In this document: in pieces, positions 51,701-61,076 of the stretch | Position numbering within the stretch: position 1 is the first letter of the stretch | Layout: the number at the start of each line of letters is the position of its first letter | Source of the DNA: Marimicrobium sp913061115 | GTDB taxonomy: Bacteria > Pseudomonadota > Gammaproteobacteria > Pseudomonadales > Halieaceae | Assembly (NCBI RefSeq): GCF_047729875.1 | Contig: NZ_CP159826.1 | Coordinates: 992,001-1,056,000 of the forward strand | DNA: 64,000 nucleotides | Direction: 5' to 3' | Made by a program: the position numbers and the translations under genes | Notes under the pieces: generated by a model | What the model saw: only the letters and a program-made list of their open reading frames with translations | Told to the model about the DNA's origin: nothing | Database searches by the model: none

Positions 51701-54199
51701 ATGAAGATAAGAAATAAGAATAATCGCCCTAATTATTTTATAGCGACGCTGCTCTCGGCAGCGATTTGTATACCGGTTTTGCCGGCTAATGTTTGGGCAT
51801 TACAGGTGCTGGAAGAGGTTATTGTTACCGCCCGAAAGCGAGCGGAAAGTTTGCAGGAAACGCCGGTTGCAGTGTCCTTTCTTAGTGGCGAGGATCTTGC
51901 TCAGTCTGGAATGCGCGACGTTTTGAAACTGGCTGAAGTGGTTCCTAATCTAACCTTTACGACAGGCGGTTCCGGCGGCAGCGCAGCGCCAAATATTCGC
52001 GGTGTAGGAGCCCGCAATAATGGCGCAAATTTCGATAGTGGTGTTGCTCTTTACCTTGACGGTGTGTATGCATCGCGCGCGGATGGGGCCATTATCGATA
52101 GCGTTGATATACGCAGCGTACAGGTCGTAAGGGGGCCTCAGGGTACGCTATTTGGGAAAAATGCTACTGGTGGCGCCATTATTTACGCGACGAATAAACC
52201 TACAGAACTCTTTGAGGGTAATGTGGAGGTGGATATTGGCAATTATGATCGTCAGAACGGACAAATAACGGTCAACGTTCCACTAATAGACAATACGCTG
52301 TACTCCAGGGCATCACTTTACCGTACTGCGCGTGATGGCTATCTTGACGATGCCGAGACCGGTGAGAATCTTGGCAACGTGGACCGCTGGGGCGGCCAAA
52401 TGCAGCTACGTTTTATCGCCGGAGACAGCCTTTTAGTCGACCTTAATGGCGTTTATGGCAAGGTGGATCAGACCACTAAGGGTTTTCAGTGTCAGCCGGC
52501 GCTGGGCGTTCCAGGGTCGGGTTGGTTAAGCGGGCTGCAGAACGGCGCGATATTAATCCCGTCGACCGGAAAATCATTTCTACAGCATTGTCAGGATTCC
52601 TATGTGCTAGACAAGGATCAGGCTTTAACCCCTTGGTCCGATGACCTTCCACCTAAATATGAAGCAACAACAAAGACCATTGCCGCTACCGTAGACTGGG
52701 AAATCAATGATATTTTTAGTCTTAAGAGTATCACCGCATGGCGCAATACTAATGCGGGAGAAGCGAATGATATTTTTGGCCTAGGGATTCCCTTTCAAAC
52801 GCGCACTAATTTTGGGCGCTCTATCACGGCGAATAGGAACACGGACTGGTACAGCGAGGAACTGCAGTTAAGCGGATCTGCATTTGATCAAAAGATTGAT
52901 TACATTGTAGGGCTATTTGCCTCTAGGGAAGAGACCGATGAGGGCAATGCTGCAGGGGTGGCTGGCCCGTTTTTTGGAGCCCTGGGAGACCCACTGGTTG
53001 CGTCTTATCTGGCGCAGGGCACCGAGCTGCGCACTGACAATAAGTCTTATGCGGTATTCAGCCAAGCTGACTGGAACATAACGGATACATGGCGACTCAG
53101 TCTGGGGCTCCGGTACACTTGGGAGGAACGTTTGCTGCGCAGAACCACCTATGATCCTGACGTCTCTTCTCTTTCCTCGGGAGCAGCAGCGATCAGCGTG
53201 TTCGATCCATTTTATAGCTTTCCTGACGGCCCTGACAGCTTCAATGCCAACCACGGATATGTTCTCGGTGATGATCAGAATAAGAAAATTGATAACGATG
53301 ACTGGAATCCAATGGGTAGCATCCAATACCTGTTTCAGCGCGGCGATATGTTGGACAATGGAACCGCGTATTTCACGATATCCACCGGCTTTCTTTCAGG
53401 CGGGCTTTCTGAGAGTCTGGATTTTGAGACTGGCGAGATTCCTGAATACAAACCTGAGGAAGCAACCAACTATGAGATCGGGCTCAAGGCTGATGTTTTT
53501 GACAGTACGTTGCGAATCAATACCGCATTATTTCATACGCAGTATGATAACCGTCAGTTGACCGGTATCGGTGTAAACCCGGAAACGGGAACGATCTCGT
53601 CAGTGACGACTAATGCAGCTAAATCCAGTATCTCGGGTCTTGAAATTGAGGCTTTATGGCTGCCGATGACAAATCTTGATATCACTTTTAATGTAGCGCT
53701 TAATCATGGCGATATAGAAAAATTTGAGGACACCACGGTAGCGGTTCCTGGAGAGCTACCGGCGGCAGATTGCACGCTAGCGACGATTGGTCCGGGCACG
53801 ACGGTGGATGGGTGTAATGTTGATCGCAGTGATGAAGACCTTCCTCGGCTGCCCAAGCAAACCTACTATGCTGCGGTGCAGTATTTTTGGGAAACAGACG
53901 TGGGTTCGTTTACTCCTCGCTTAGACGCGACGTATAAAAAAGACATTAACAACTGTTTTGACTGGGCGAGTTGCCAGTGGGAAAATGGGAAAGGGATGGA
54001 GTATGATTTTTATTCTTTAAACGCCCGGCTTACTTGGCGTTCCACAAGTGAAGCAATTCGCGTGACTGCCTATGGTAATAACCTCACAGATAATCAGTCC
54101 GCGGAAGGCGGGAATCCGCTTATTGGTTCGACGGAATCACGAGCCGTGGATTGGAGCGCGCCTAGAAGCTATGGCGTTGAGCTGGCATACACTTGGTAG
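51701..54199 (+). CDS. TonB-dependent outer-membrane receptor
   Basis: An 832-residue receptor. Signal peptide (residues ~12-33), TonB box in LEEVIVTARKR, plug domain with SGEDLAQSGMRDVLKLAEVVPNL and IRGVGARNN, then GPQGTLFGKNATGGAI leading into a 22-strand-type barrel that ends in the usual aromatic residue (GVELAYTW). This looks like the proteobacterial type that takes up lipids, terpenoids or other hydrophobic compounds as well as siderophores. Being within a P450/SDR island with no siderophore genes, it likely imports the compound that the island degrades. Confidence 0.94.
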   Translation: MKIRNKNNRPNYFIATLLSAAICIPVLPANVWALQVLEEVIVTARKRAESLQETPVAVSFLSGEDLAQSGMRDVLKLAEVVPNLTFTTGGSGGSAAPNIRGVGARNNGANFDSGVALYLDGVYASRADGAIIDSVDIRSVQVVRGPQGTLFGKNATGGAIIYATNKPTELFEGNVEVDIGNYDRQNGQITVNVPLIDNTLYSRASLYRTARDGYLDDAETGENLGNVDRWGGQMQLRFIAGDSLLVDLNGVYGKVDQTTKGFQCQPALGVPGSGWLSGLQNGAILIPSTGKSFLQHCQDSYVLDKDQALTPWSDDLPPKYEATTKTIAATVDWEINDIFSLKSITAWRNTNAGEANDIFGLGIPFQTRTNFGRSITANRNTDWYSEELQLSGSAFDQKIDYIVGLFASREETDEGNAAGVAGPFFGALGDPLVASYLAQGTELRTDNKSYAVFSQADWNITDTWRLSLGLRYTWEERLLRRTTYDPDVSSLSSGAAAISVFDPFYSFPDGPDSFNANHGYVLGDDQNKKIDNDDWNPMGSIQYLFQRGDMLDNGTAYFTISTGFLSGGLSESLDFETGEIPEYKPEEATNYEIGLKADVFDSTLRINTALFHTQYDNRQLTGIGVNPETGTISSVTTNAAKSSISGLEIEALWLPMTNLDITFNVALNHGDIEKFEDTTVAVPGELPAADCTLATIGPGTTVDGCNVDRSDEDLPRLPKQTYYAAVQYFWETDVGSFTPRLDATYKKDINNCFDWASCQWENGKGMEYDFYSLNARLTWRSTSEAIRVTAYGNNLTDNQSAEGGNPLIGSTESRAVDWSAPRSYGVELAYTW

Positions 54200-54225
54200 G
54201 GCAGTATTCCCTATGAGTAGGGGCC

Positions 54226-55011
54226 TTACATGGCAGCAAAAATACCAGGAATATTCGGTTGGTTGTTGCTGCTGCCTAGCCCTCCATCGATCACGATTTC
54301 GGTACCTGTAATATAGCTGGATGCAGGGGATAGCAGGAATACAATTAGTTGGGCAACCTCTTCAGCTGTTCCCGGACGCTGCAGGGGAATACGTTCTAAC
54401 CAGTCATCGTGGATGGCATCAACAGAGCCAGCGGCTGCGGTGAGTGGCGTTGCGATGTATCCCGGGCAGACAGCGGTCGCCCGAATTTTTTCTCGCGCGT
54501 GATCTAGAGCAAGCGTGCGAGTGAGGTTGATTACGCCGGCTTTTGCGGCGTTGTAAGCGGCAAAGCCATAATCAGCGCGCACGCCACTGAGTGATGCGAT
54601 GTTAACGATATTGCCGCCACCGCGCTTGCGTAACAGCGGAATAGCGGCTCGACAGGCATAGAATACCCCATGTAAATCGACGCTGATGACCTTGTGCCAT
54701 TCCTCCATGGGCATGTCCGCAACGGTGCCCAGGCTGCCAATGCCAGCGCTGTTGACGGCACCGTCGAGTCCTCCAAATGTTGTCTCTGCCAGTTCGCAGG
54801 CCGCTTCCAGCTGCGCTAACTGCGTGACATCGGTGTTCAGGTAGCGCAGTTGTTGCGGATATTGCGCTACCAGTGCATTACCTGCCTCGTCATTGATATC
54901 GGCAATGACTGCGCAGCCATGGTGCCGTGCGAGGTAGTGCACCACAGCTGCGCCGATACCCGAAGCGCCGCCTGTGACGAGGTAAACCTTCCCGTCAAAA
55001 TCGATATCCAT
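54226..55011 (-). CDS. Short-chain dehydrogenase/reductase
   Basis: A 261-residue classical SDR. VTGGASGIGAAVVHYLA is the NAD(P) site, NSAGIGSLGTV follows, and the active-site Ser-Tyr-Lys are in NIASLSGVRADYGFAAYNAAKAG. The C-terminus has FLLSPASSYITGTEIVIDGG. It would oxidise or reduce an alcohol/ketone in the same pathway as the island. It lies downstream of the amidohydrolase gene on the same strand with a 42-bp gap. Confidence 0.92.
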   Translation of the reverse strand: MDIDFDGKVYLVTGGASGIGAAVVHYLARHHGCAVIADINDEAGNALVAQYPQQLRYLNTDVTQLAQLEAACELAETTFGGLDGAVNSAGIGSLGTVADMPMEEWHKVISVDLHGVFYACRAAIPLLRKRGGGNIVNIASLSGVRADYGFAAYNAAKAGVINLTRTLALDHAREKIRATAVCPGYIATPLTAAAGSVDAIHDDWLERIPLQRPGTAEEVAQLIVFLLSPASSYITGTEIVIDGGLGSSNNQPNIPGIFAAM

Positions 55012-55053
55012 ACTTTTCTTAAAACCTCTTTCTGCTGCGGTTGTAGTTCATCG

Positions 55054-56310
55054 TTAGTCCACTGGTTGTTTGATCGCACTGATCTGCCGTCCTATGCGAG
55101 CTGCTGTCTTTTCCATTAATGTACGGTCAAAACCAAACACGTCGATGGCATTTTCGCCGAGCATATTTCGAATCTCACCTTCCTCGACATCGTGAAACGT
55201 TTCACGCAGTTTGTGCTCGGTGTTAGGCCATGTGCCTTCCATGTGGGGATAGTCTGACCCCCACATCAGCTTGTCGACACCGATGTTGTGGCGACTGCCA
55301 ATTTCATGTGGTGCCAAGAATGAGGCGCCTATGTAACAGTTGCGTTGAAAGTACTCTTCTGGAGTGAGGGATAGGTCCTTCATGAAGTGGGCGAAGATGG
55401 GGTTATCGATTTTAAATTTCAGGACCCGCAGGGTCTCGAGAATCCAACCGCAACCGGTTTCGGTAAAGACCATTTTCAATTTCGGGTGCTTTTCAAATAC
55501 GCCGGACCAGAGCAACGCGGTGAAGGGACGGTGGGCGTACATGTCCACTTCGCTGATAAACATCATAGTGGCACTGGGAACATCACCGTAATCCGGTGAC
55601 CAGCCAGAATGGGTGTGAATCGGCATATTCAGTTCTTCGCAGACACTCCACAGTGGGGCATAGCGCTTGTAGTCATGGTAAAACGGGTGTGGGCCGGTGC
55701 TGGTGGGCAAGAGTACCCCTCCGAACAGACCCATTTTGTGTGCGTCACGGACTTCTTGCACCGATACGCTGATGTCATCGACATTGATAATGGCAACACC
55801 GGCATGGCGACCTGGATTGACGCTGCACAAATCTGCTAACCAATGATTGTAGGCGCGGTTGCCCACAAGGCTTTCTTGCTGCGTGACCTCGTGTCGGTAT
55901 TGCATGAGACCTGCACCAAACGGCGCCATTTGCGGGAAAATCACTTCTCCGGCGATGCCGTCATCTTCCAATTCGCGCAAACGGACGTCGGGCTCGTATT
56001 CGCCGCGGCGTGGCGCGATCATGCTGTCCGGGTCACACAAAAAATCCCACAGCTCAGTATCACTGGCGCGTGCCGCAGTGGATGCCGCTTCCGGGTCCAT
56101 CCGTCCGGCCCCCTGGTTTCCGGAGCGACTATTAAACTCTTCAGCGGCTTCCTGATCAAAAAATGTACCCATACGCTTCATCATTTCGCGCGCATATTGA
56201 AGCCACCAAGTGTCTGCAGCGGCGTGAAATTCTTTCGGCATATAGGGCTTGTAGCCGTCTGGTAGAGCGCCCGCATGACAATCCGAACTGATCATTACAA
56301 CTTTAGACAT
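55054..56310 (-). CDS. Amidohydrolase-2 family protein
   Basis: A 418-residue TIM-barrel metal enzyme. SSDCHAGALPDGY gives an early metal-binding region, with HTHSGWSPD and GSDYPHMEGTWPN supplying further ligands. FTETGCGWILETL is the family-typical region before the last strand. Members of this group include decarboxylases (ACMSD-like) and hydrolases of lactone or ring substrates. In this context decarboxylation or ring-product hydrolysis is possible; nothing in the sequence tells which. The SDR gene follows on the same strand. Confidence 0.88.
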   Translation of the reverse strand: MSKVVMISSDCHAGALPDGYKPYMPKEFHAAADTWWLQYAREMMKRMGTFFDQEAAEEFNSRSGNQGAGRMDPEAASTAARASDTELWDFLCDPDSMIAPRRGEYEPDVRLRELEDDGIAGEVIFPQMAPFGAGLMQYRHEVTQQESLVGNRAYNHWLADLCSVNPGRHAGVAIINVDDISVSVQEVRDAHKMGLFGGVLLPTSTGPHPFYHDYKRYAPLWSVCEELNMPIHTHSGWSPDYGDVPSATMMFISEVDMYAHRPFTALLWSGVFEKHPKLKMVFTETGCGWILETLRVLKFKIDNPIFAHFMKDLSLTPEEYFQRNCYIGASFLAPHEIGSRHNIGVDKLMWGSDYPHMEGTWPNTEHKLRETFHDVEEGEIRNMLGENAIDVFGFDRTLMEKTAARIGRQISAIKQPVD

Positions 56311-56699
56311 GCTGCCTTACCCCATATCGTCTTCTACGAAAGTTGTGGAGTGTATTGGAGTGGCTGGGTGCCTGACAAGTTGGTATAAACGCCAGCTCCG
56401 TCTATTCTTCAGTGCAGTACACTTGTCTGTGCCATGCCGTGGTCACTGAAGTAGAATCTGAGTATTCGTCGCCGATGCAGAAGGAGCTGCTAGCAGTGCT
56501 CCGTGGTCATTGTGATAGCCTGAATGAATGGGCGATGAATCCAATGACATGGCATAGAACGGGTTATTCGAGAGGGCCAAATCTTTTATGGTATCCTCTG
56601 GTTACATGCCATAAAATAATTTGTATATATTATTCAGTAGCTTAGAGGTCCGTCAGTCGATATGCTGGGGGAATTCAACGGGGGATTGGAGCGCTAATA
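56311..56699. other. 389-bp divergent gap before the type I secretion operon
   Basis: The gap separates the amidohydrolase gene (minus strand) from the exporter operon (plus strand). It holds an inverted repeat at 56584-56616 and an AT-rich stretch (around 56620-56640) that could be the operon promoter. A 77-codon open frame from 56412 has no family signal and is not called. Confidence 0.5.
56584..56616. promoter_or_regulatory. Inverted repeat upstream of the exporter operon
   Basis: TTTTATGG and CCATAAAA form perfect eight-base arms around a 17-base centre, about 84 bp before the exporter ATG and next to a TATATATTATT-like region. Candidate operator or mRNA hairpin; no T run follows, so it is not a simple terminator. 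Confidence 0.4.
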
Positions 56700-58823
56700 A
56701 TGACCAACTCGGAAGACGCATTACTGCAGTGCTTGCTCACCCTGTGTCGCTTCCACGCAGTCGGCACTACGGAGGCAGCAATATACGCAGGCCTGCCATT
56801 GAAGGATGGGAAGCTGACGCCAGTTTTGTTTGAGCGCGCTGCAGGTAGAGTGGGGCTGGCCAGTAGAATTGTTTACCGGACCATTACTGATATCGAGCCA
56901 GCACTTTTGCCCGCTGTGGTCATCCTTAAGGGTGAACGCGCCTGCTTGCTGACAGGGTGGGATGAGAGCGGCGAAATCGCCCACATTGTTTATTCAGCGC
57001 ACAATGAAGCAGTGGTAAACGTACCCCGAGAACAGCTGCTTGATGACGCCTCGGGTGAAGTGATTCTCTGTCGGCCTCGTTTCCGTTTCGATTCCCGAGC
57101 GCCCCGCGTCGGCACTAGTGTGCGCGGGCATTGGTTCTGGGATGCTATCCGAGCGAATGCGCCGATTTATCGAGATGTCTTATTGGCCGCTTTTTTTATT
57201 AACGTATTTGCACTGGCCATGCCGTTATTTGTTATGAATGTGTACGACCGTGTGGTTCCCAATAATGCAACGGAAACCCTGTGGATGTTGGCTGCAGGGG
57301 TGATACTTATGCTGCTGGCAGATATAAGCTTGCGCACCATGCGGGGTTATTTTCTTGACCTTGCCAGTCGCCGAGTCGATATCCAGTTGTCCGCCTTGAT
57401 TATGGAGCGGGTGCTGGGGATCAGGCTGGAACATCGTCCAGCTTCGGTCGGCTCTTACGCTGTGAATCTTCGTTCTTTTGAAACTGTGCGGGATTTCATT
57501 ACTTCTGCTTCAATCACCACCATCATTGATATTCCCTTTGCCTTGATTTTTGTCGTGGTTATCGGTTGGATTGCCTGGCCTGTGTTGATACCAGTAACCA
57601 TAGGTTTAGTGGTAGTCGTGGGGTACGCTCTGTCGGTGCGCGGTAAACTGAAGGAACTGGCCGAGACGACCTACCGTGCGGGCGCCATGCGTAACTCGAC
57701 TCTCATTGAGAGCCTCGTGGGGCTCGACACTATCAAGGCCCTAGGGGCGGAATCGCGTATGCAGCGGCGCTGGGAGGATGCAACGAGTTTTCTCGCACAC
57801 GTTGGCGTTAAGCTCCGGTTGATATCCAATTCGGCTGTCAACGTGACCCAGTGGGGCCAGCAGTTGGTCGCGGTGTTTGTCGTTGTAACCGGGGTTTACC
57901 TGATCACTGCTGGCGAGCTCTCCCTCGGTGGGTTAATCGCCTGTTCCATGCTTGCGGGCCGTATCATGGCGCCTTTTGGCCAACTGGCAGGGCTGATCAC
58001 CCAATATCACAATGCTCAGATTGCGCTGACAAGCCTTGAAGAAGTCATGGCAAAGCCGGTGGAGAGGCCGGACGGTGCTCAGTTCCTGTCCCGCGATCTG
58101 TTCAAGGGTGAGGTTGAGTTCAAGAACGTCTCATTCTCCTACCCGGATGCACAGATGGAATCACTCAGTAATGTGTCCTTCAAGATTAAACCGGGGGAGC
58201 ATGTTGCCATTCTCGGCCGTGTGGGCTCGGGTAAGTCCACGCTGCTAAAGTTGGCCATCGGATTGTTTCAGCCGACCTCCGGTGCAGTTCTCATCGATGG
58301 CATTGACCTGCGCCAGCTCGACCCCTCGGATCTGCGTTCTCAGGTCGGTTACGTGCCGCAGGATGTCATGCTTTTTTACGGGAGTCTGCGCGACAATCTG
58401 ACGCTATCCCACCCGCAGGCTTCTGATGCAGCCATCGTGCGCTCGATTGATATTGCTAACCTCGCCGAGTTTGTGAACCGGCATCCTCAGGGCTTTGATA
58501 TGATGATAGGGGAGCGCGGTGATTCGCTTTCCGGGGGTCAACGAAAGTCAGTGGCCCTAGCTCGGGGTGTAATAGGCGAACCCTCATTGCTGTTGATGGA
58601 CGAGCCGACCGGTTCCATGGATCACTCCACCGAGGCCGCCGTGCAAAAGCAACTTTTGCAATTTATCAAAGGTCGCTCCTGGCTTGTCGTAACGCACCGT
58701 AACTCGCTGCTGGAAATGGTCGACCGAATCATCGTGATCGATAATGGAAAACTAGTCGCTGACGGGCCGCGTGAGAGCGTGGTAGAGGCACTGCAGCAGG
58801 GCCGAATAGGCAAATCGAAATGA
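56700..58823 (+). CDS. Type I secretion ABC transporter (LapB-type)
   Basis: A 707-residue inner-membrane exporter. The N-terminal ~130 residues are a C39-peptidase-like domain with no clear catalytic Cys-His set, as in exporters of giant adhesins and RTX proteins. The membrane domain spans about residues 160-460. The ATPase domain has Walker A GRVGSGKST, signature LSGGQRKSVALARG, Walker B LLLMDEPTGS and H-loop VVTHRN. The start ATG 56700 is preceded by GGAG. It overlaps the adaptor gene by four bases. It should export the repeat adhesin encoded from 61595. Confidence 0.94.
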   Translation: MTNSEDALLQCLLTLCRFHAVGTTEAAIYAGLPLKDGKLTPVLFERAAGRVGLASRIVYRTITDIEPALLPAVVILKGERACLLTGWDESGEIAHIVYSAHNEAVVNVPREQLLDDASGEVILCRPRFRFDSRAPRVGTSVRGHWFWDAIRANAPIYRDVLLAAFFINVFALAMPLFVMNVYDRVVPNNATETLWMLAAGVILMLLADISLRTMRGYFLDLASRRVDIQLSALIMERVLGIRLEHRPASVGSYAVNLRSFETVRDFITSASITTIIDIPFALIFVVVIGWIAWPVLIPVTIGLVVVVGYALSVRGKLKELAETTYRAGAMRNSTLIESLVGLDTIKALGAESRMQRRWEDATSFLAHVGVKLRLISNSAVNVTQWGQQLVAVFVVVTGVYLITAGELSLGGLIACSMLAGRIMAPFGQLAGLITQYHNAQIALTSLEEVMAKPVERPDGAQFLSRDLFKGEVEFKNVSFSYPDAQMESLSNVSFKIKPGEHVAILGRVGSGKSTLLKLAIGLFQPTSGAVLIDGIDLRQLDPSDLRSQVGYVPQDVMLFYGSLRDNLTLSHPQASDAAIVRSIDIANLAEFVNRHPQGFDMMIGERGDSLSGGQRKSVALARGVIGEPSLLLMDEPTGSMDHSTEAAVQKQLLQFIKGRSWLVVTHRNSLLEMVDRIIVIDNGKLVADGPRESVVEALQQGRIGKSK

Positions 58824-60244
58824 GCGACGAACAGCCCACAGTGTCTGATCCTATGTTGGAATTGGCAGGCGAAGCTGAGAAAAAGCCCTCTGTGTTGCGA
58901 AAGGTCGTCGATTGGATTTTTTCGCCCTGGATAAAGGAGGAATCGACGAGCGCCTTTGATTGGCAGCAGGATGCGCGCCTAGCCTATTTCGACCAACAGC
59001 CGCTTCGTGCTCGCGCAATTCTTTATGCTGTGGCGATCACAATGATATGTCTGATCATATGGTCTGCTCTAGCAAAAATTGATGAGGTAACCCGTGGTCA
59101 GGGTAAAGTGATTCCGTCTCGCCAGGTGCAGGTGATTCAGTCGCAGGACGGTGGTGTTGTCACCGAAATTCTGGTTCGCGAAGGTGATTTTGTCGAGAAA
59201 GAGCAGTTGCTTGTGCGTCTCGACCAGACACGGTCACAGTCTAGCTTTCGAGAGAATCGTGCCGAGTTTCAGGCCCTTTCAGTCAAAGCCGCACGTCTGC
59301 GAGCGCTGGTTGAAAAAACGGAATTCGTGCCCGATCCTGCGCTTGCAGAGGCGGTACCGAATATCGTCGCTGAGGAGATAGCTCTGATGGTGTCTAGACG
59401 CTCAGAGTTGACTCTGGCCTTGGAAATCGCACAGGCGCAGTGGGTGCAGCGCGGTGAGGAGCTGGTTGAACTGACGGCTCGGGAAGCTCAGGCCGCACGT
59501 TCACTGGAGCTGGCGAACAGGGAGTTAACTATAACCCGTCCGATGGTATCCTCTGGCGCAGTCTCTGAGGTAGAAATCCTGCGCTTGGAGCGAGATGTTA
59601 ATAAGTTGAGCGGGGAGCGCCAGCAGGCCGATGCGCAGATGCATCGAATAGAGTCGTCTATTGTTGAAGCACAAAGCAAGCTTAACAGTGTCCAAGTGGA
59701 GTTTGATAACGAGGTTCGAGAGGAATTGGCGGACATTCTTTCCCGGATAAATTCTCTGCGAGAGACGGGAGAGGGGCTGTCTGACCGAGTCAGGGGGACC
59801 GAGGTTCGTTCGCCGGTTAAGGGCACGATAAAGCAGCTTTATTTTTACACGATTGGAGGCGTAGTGCTGCCTGGCAAAGAGATTATCGAAATTGTGCCTG
59901 CTGACGACACGCTCTTTTTAGAGGTTAGAATTCACCCTAAGGACATTGCATTTATGGTGCCAGGACAAGAGGCGTTGGTAAAGTTCACCGCCTATGACTT
60001 TATTGTCTATGGTGGCCTTAAAGGCGTGGTGGAGCACATCGGAGCGGATACTGTGATGGATGAGGAGGGAAACCCATTCTATGAGGTCACCGTGCGCACG
60101 ATTAAATCAAGTCTGGCCAGCGATAAACCCATCATTCCGGGCATGGTGGTGGAAGTGGATATTCTCACGGGCAAGAAAACGGTATTAGCCTATTTAATGA
60201 AACCTATACTGCGAGCGAAGCAGTATGCAATGACGGAGCGTTGA
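58820..60244 (+). CDS. Type I secretion membrane-fusion protein (HlyD/LapC type)
   Basis: A 474-residue adaptor. One N-terminal membrane span (around residues 68-88, ILYAVAITMICLIIWSAL), then GQGKVIPSRQVQVIQSQDGGVVTEILVREGDFV in pieces as the lipoyl motif, a long coiled coil (about residues 150-310, rich in Leu/Glu/Arg), then RSPVKGTIKQLYFYTIGGVVLPG and the beta domain. Length and order match LapC-type adaptors. It overlaps the exporter gene by four bases and the regulator gene by one base. The outer-membrane TolC-type protein is not in this window. Confidence 0.93.
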   Translation: MSDEQPTVSDPMLELAGEAEKKPSVLRKVVDWIFSPWIKEESTSAFDWQQDARLAYFDQQPLRARAILYAVAITMICLIIWSALAKIDEVTRGQGKVIPSRQVQVIQSQDGGVVTEILVREGDFVEKEQLLVRLDQTRSQSSFRENRAEFQALSVKAARLRALVEKTEFVPDPALAEAVPNIVAEEIALMVSRRSELTLALEIAQAQWVQRGEELVELTAREAQAARSLELANRELTITRPMVSSGAVSEVEILRLERDVNKLSGERQQADAQMHRIESSIVEAQSKLNSVQVEFDNEVREELADILSRINSLRETGEGLSDRVRGTEVRSPVKGTIKQLYFYTIGGVVLPGKEIIEIVPADDTLFLEVRIHPKDIAFMVPGQEALVKFTAYDFIVYGGLKGVVEHIGADTVMDEEGNPFYEVTVRTIKSSLASDKPIIPGMVVEVDILTGKKTVLAYLMKPILRAKQYAMTER

Positions 60245-60873
60245 TGGAGAGGATATTTGTTACCACGATTGGTTATATGCGAGAACGGTGGCAACTGGCG
60301 TTTCCTGCTGCCCGTCTTGTCTCAACCATCGCTGAGGTAGATGGCCTGAATAGCTCGGTACCGACAAGTCTGTGGCTCGATGTCGGTGTTATCGCGCCAG
60401 AATCCCGACTGTCGTGCATTGTTGCCGCATCCGCTCTGGGATGTCCCGTTGTCGTCATGACCGGCGTGCCAAAGGAGGCCGAGGCCTTCACCGCACTCAA
60501 CGCAGGCGTCCGAGGGTATTGCCACGTTAAGGCCGCTTCGGAGCAGTTGCTCGAGATCGCCCTGGTTGTTGAAAATAGTGGGCTGTGGATGCCCAAGGAA
60601 TTAATGCAGCGTCTCCTCGCGGTATCGACCCGGATATTGCCTCCCAGCGCGCCTGATATACCTCAGCTCAATAGCCTTACCTCCCGTGAGTCTATGGTAG
60701 CCGAGCGCGTGGCGCATGGTGCCAGCAATCGTGAGATCGCTGAGGCGCTGGAAATTAGCGAGCGGACTGTTAAAGCGCACCTAACGACGAGTTTTGAGAA
60801 GCTGGAAGTGCGTGATCGGGTGCAGCTGGCATTGAAGATGAATAATATTGCGATCTACAGCACGATAAACTGA
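60244..60873 (+). CDS. LuxR-family regulator linked to type I secretion
   Basis: A 209-residue protein ending in a LuxR-type HTH: LTSRESMVAERVAHGASNREIAEALEISERTVKAHL in order, then EKLEVRDRVQLALKM. The N-terminal ~130 residues resemble a receiver-like domain (VVVMTGVPKEAEAFTALNAGVRGYCHVKAASEQLLEIA) but I see no clear phospho-acceptor Asp set, so it may be an atypical receiver. ATG 60244 shares one base with the adaptor stop. Position in the secretion operon suggests it controls adhesin or exporter expression, as CsgD-type proteins do for biofilm genes. Confidence 0.85.
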   Translation: MERIFVTTIGYMRERWQLAFPAARLVSTIAEVDGLNSSVPTSLWLDVGVIAPESRLSCIVAASALGCPVVVMTGVPKEAEAFTALNAGVRGYCHVKAASEQLLEIALVVENSGLWMPKELMQRLLAVSTRILPPSAPDIPQLNSLTSRESMVAERVAHGASNREIAEALEISERTVKAHLTTSFEKLEVRDRVQLALKMNNIAIYSTIN

Positions 60874-60910
60874 TTTCTCTGATTTCTCTGAGTTGTCAGT
60901 TGTGTCGGAC

Positions 60911-60940
60911 TCGCCAGATCGGTCACGGTGATCTCGGCGA
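60911..60940. other. Hairpin-forming inverted repeat after the regulator gene
   Basis: TCGCCAGATC and GATCTCGGCGA can pair as ten-base arms with one bulged base and a nine-base loop. It lies 38 bp after the LuxR-type gene stop and 137 bp before the retention-module start. No T run follows, so a terminator role is uncertain; it could be a binding site. Confidence 0.35.
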
Positions 60941-61076
60941 TAACCTCTAAATATAAATTCAAAAACTACCCAAAAGTACAATGTCTATGTTTTTAGGGGG
61001 GCATAGTATTAGGTTGTGAGTTCCCGTTAAGCCAAACGAATCGTTGGCTTATAGCGTAACTAATAAGGTGATTTAT

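Noticed and set aside
56412..56645. 77-codon plus-strand frame before the exporter operon
   Set aside because: Residue pattern looks random and it contains the inverted repeat and likely promoter.
60872..60892. Short direct repeat of TGATTTCTC after the LuxR-type gene
   Set aside because: Two nine-base copies are too short to call a functional repeat.
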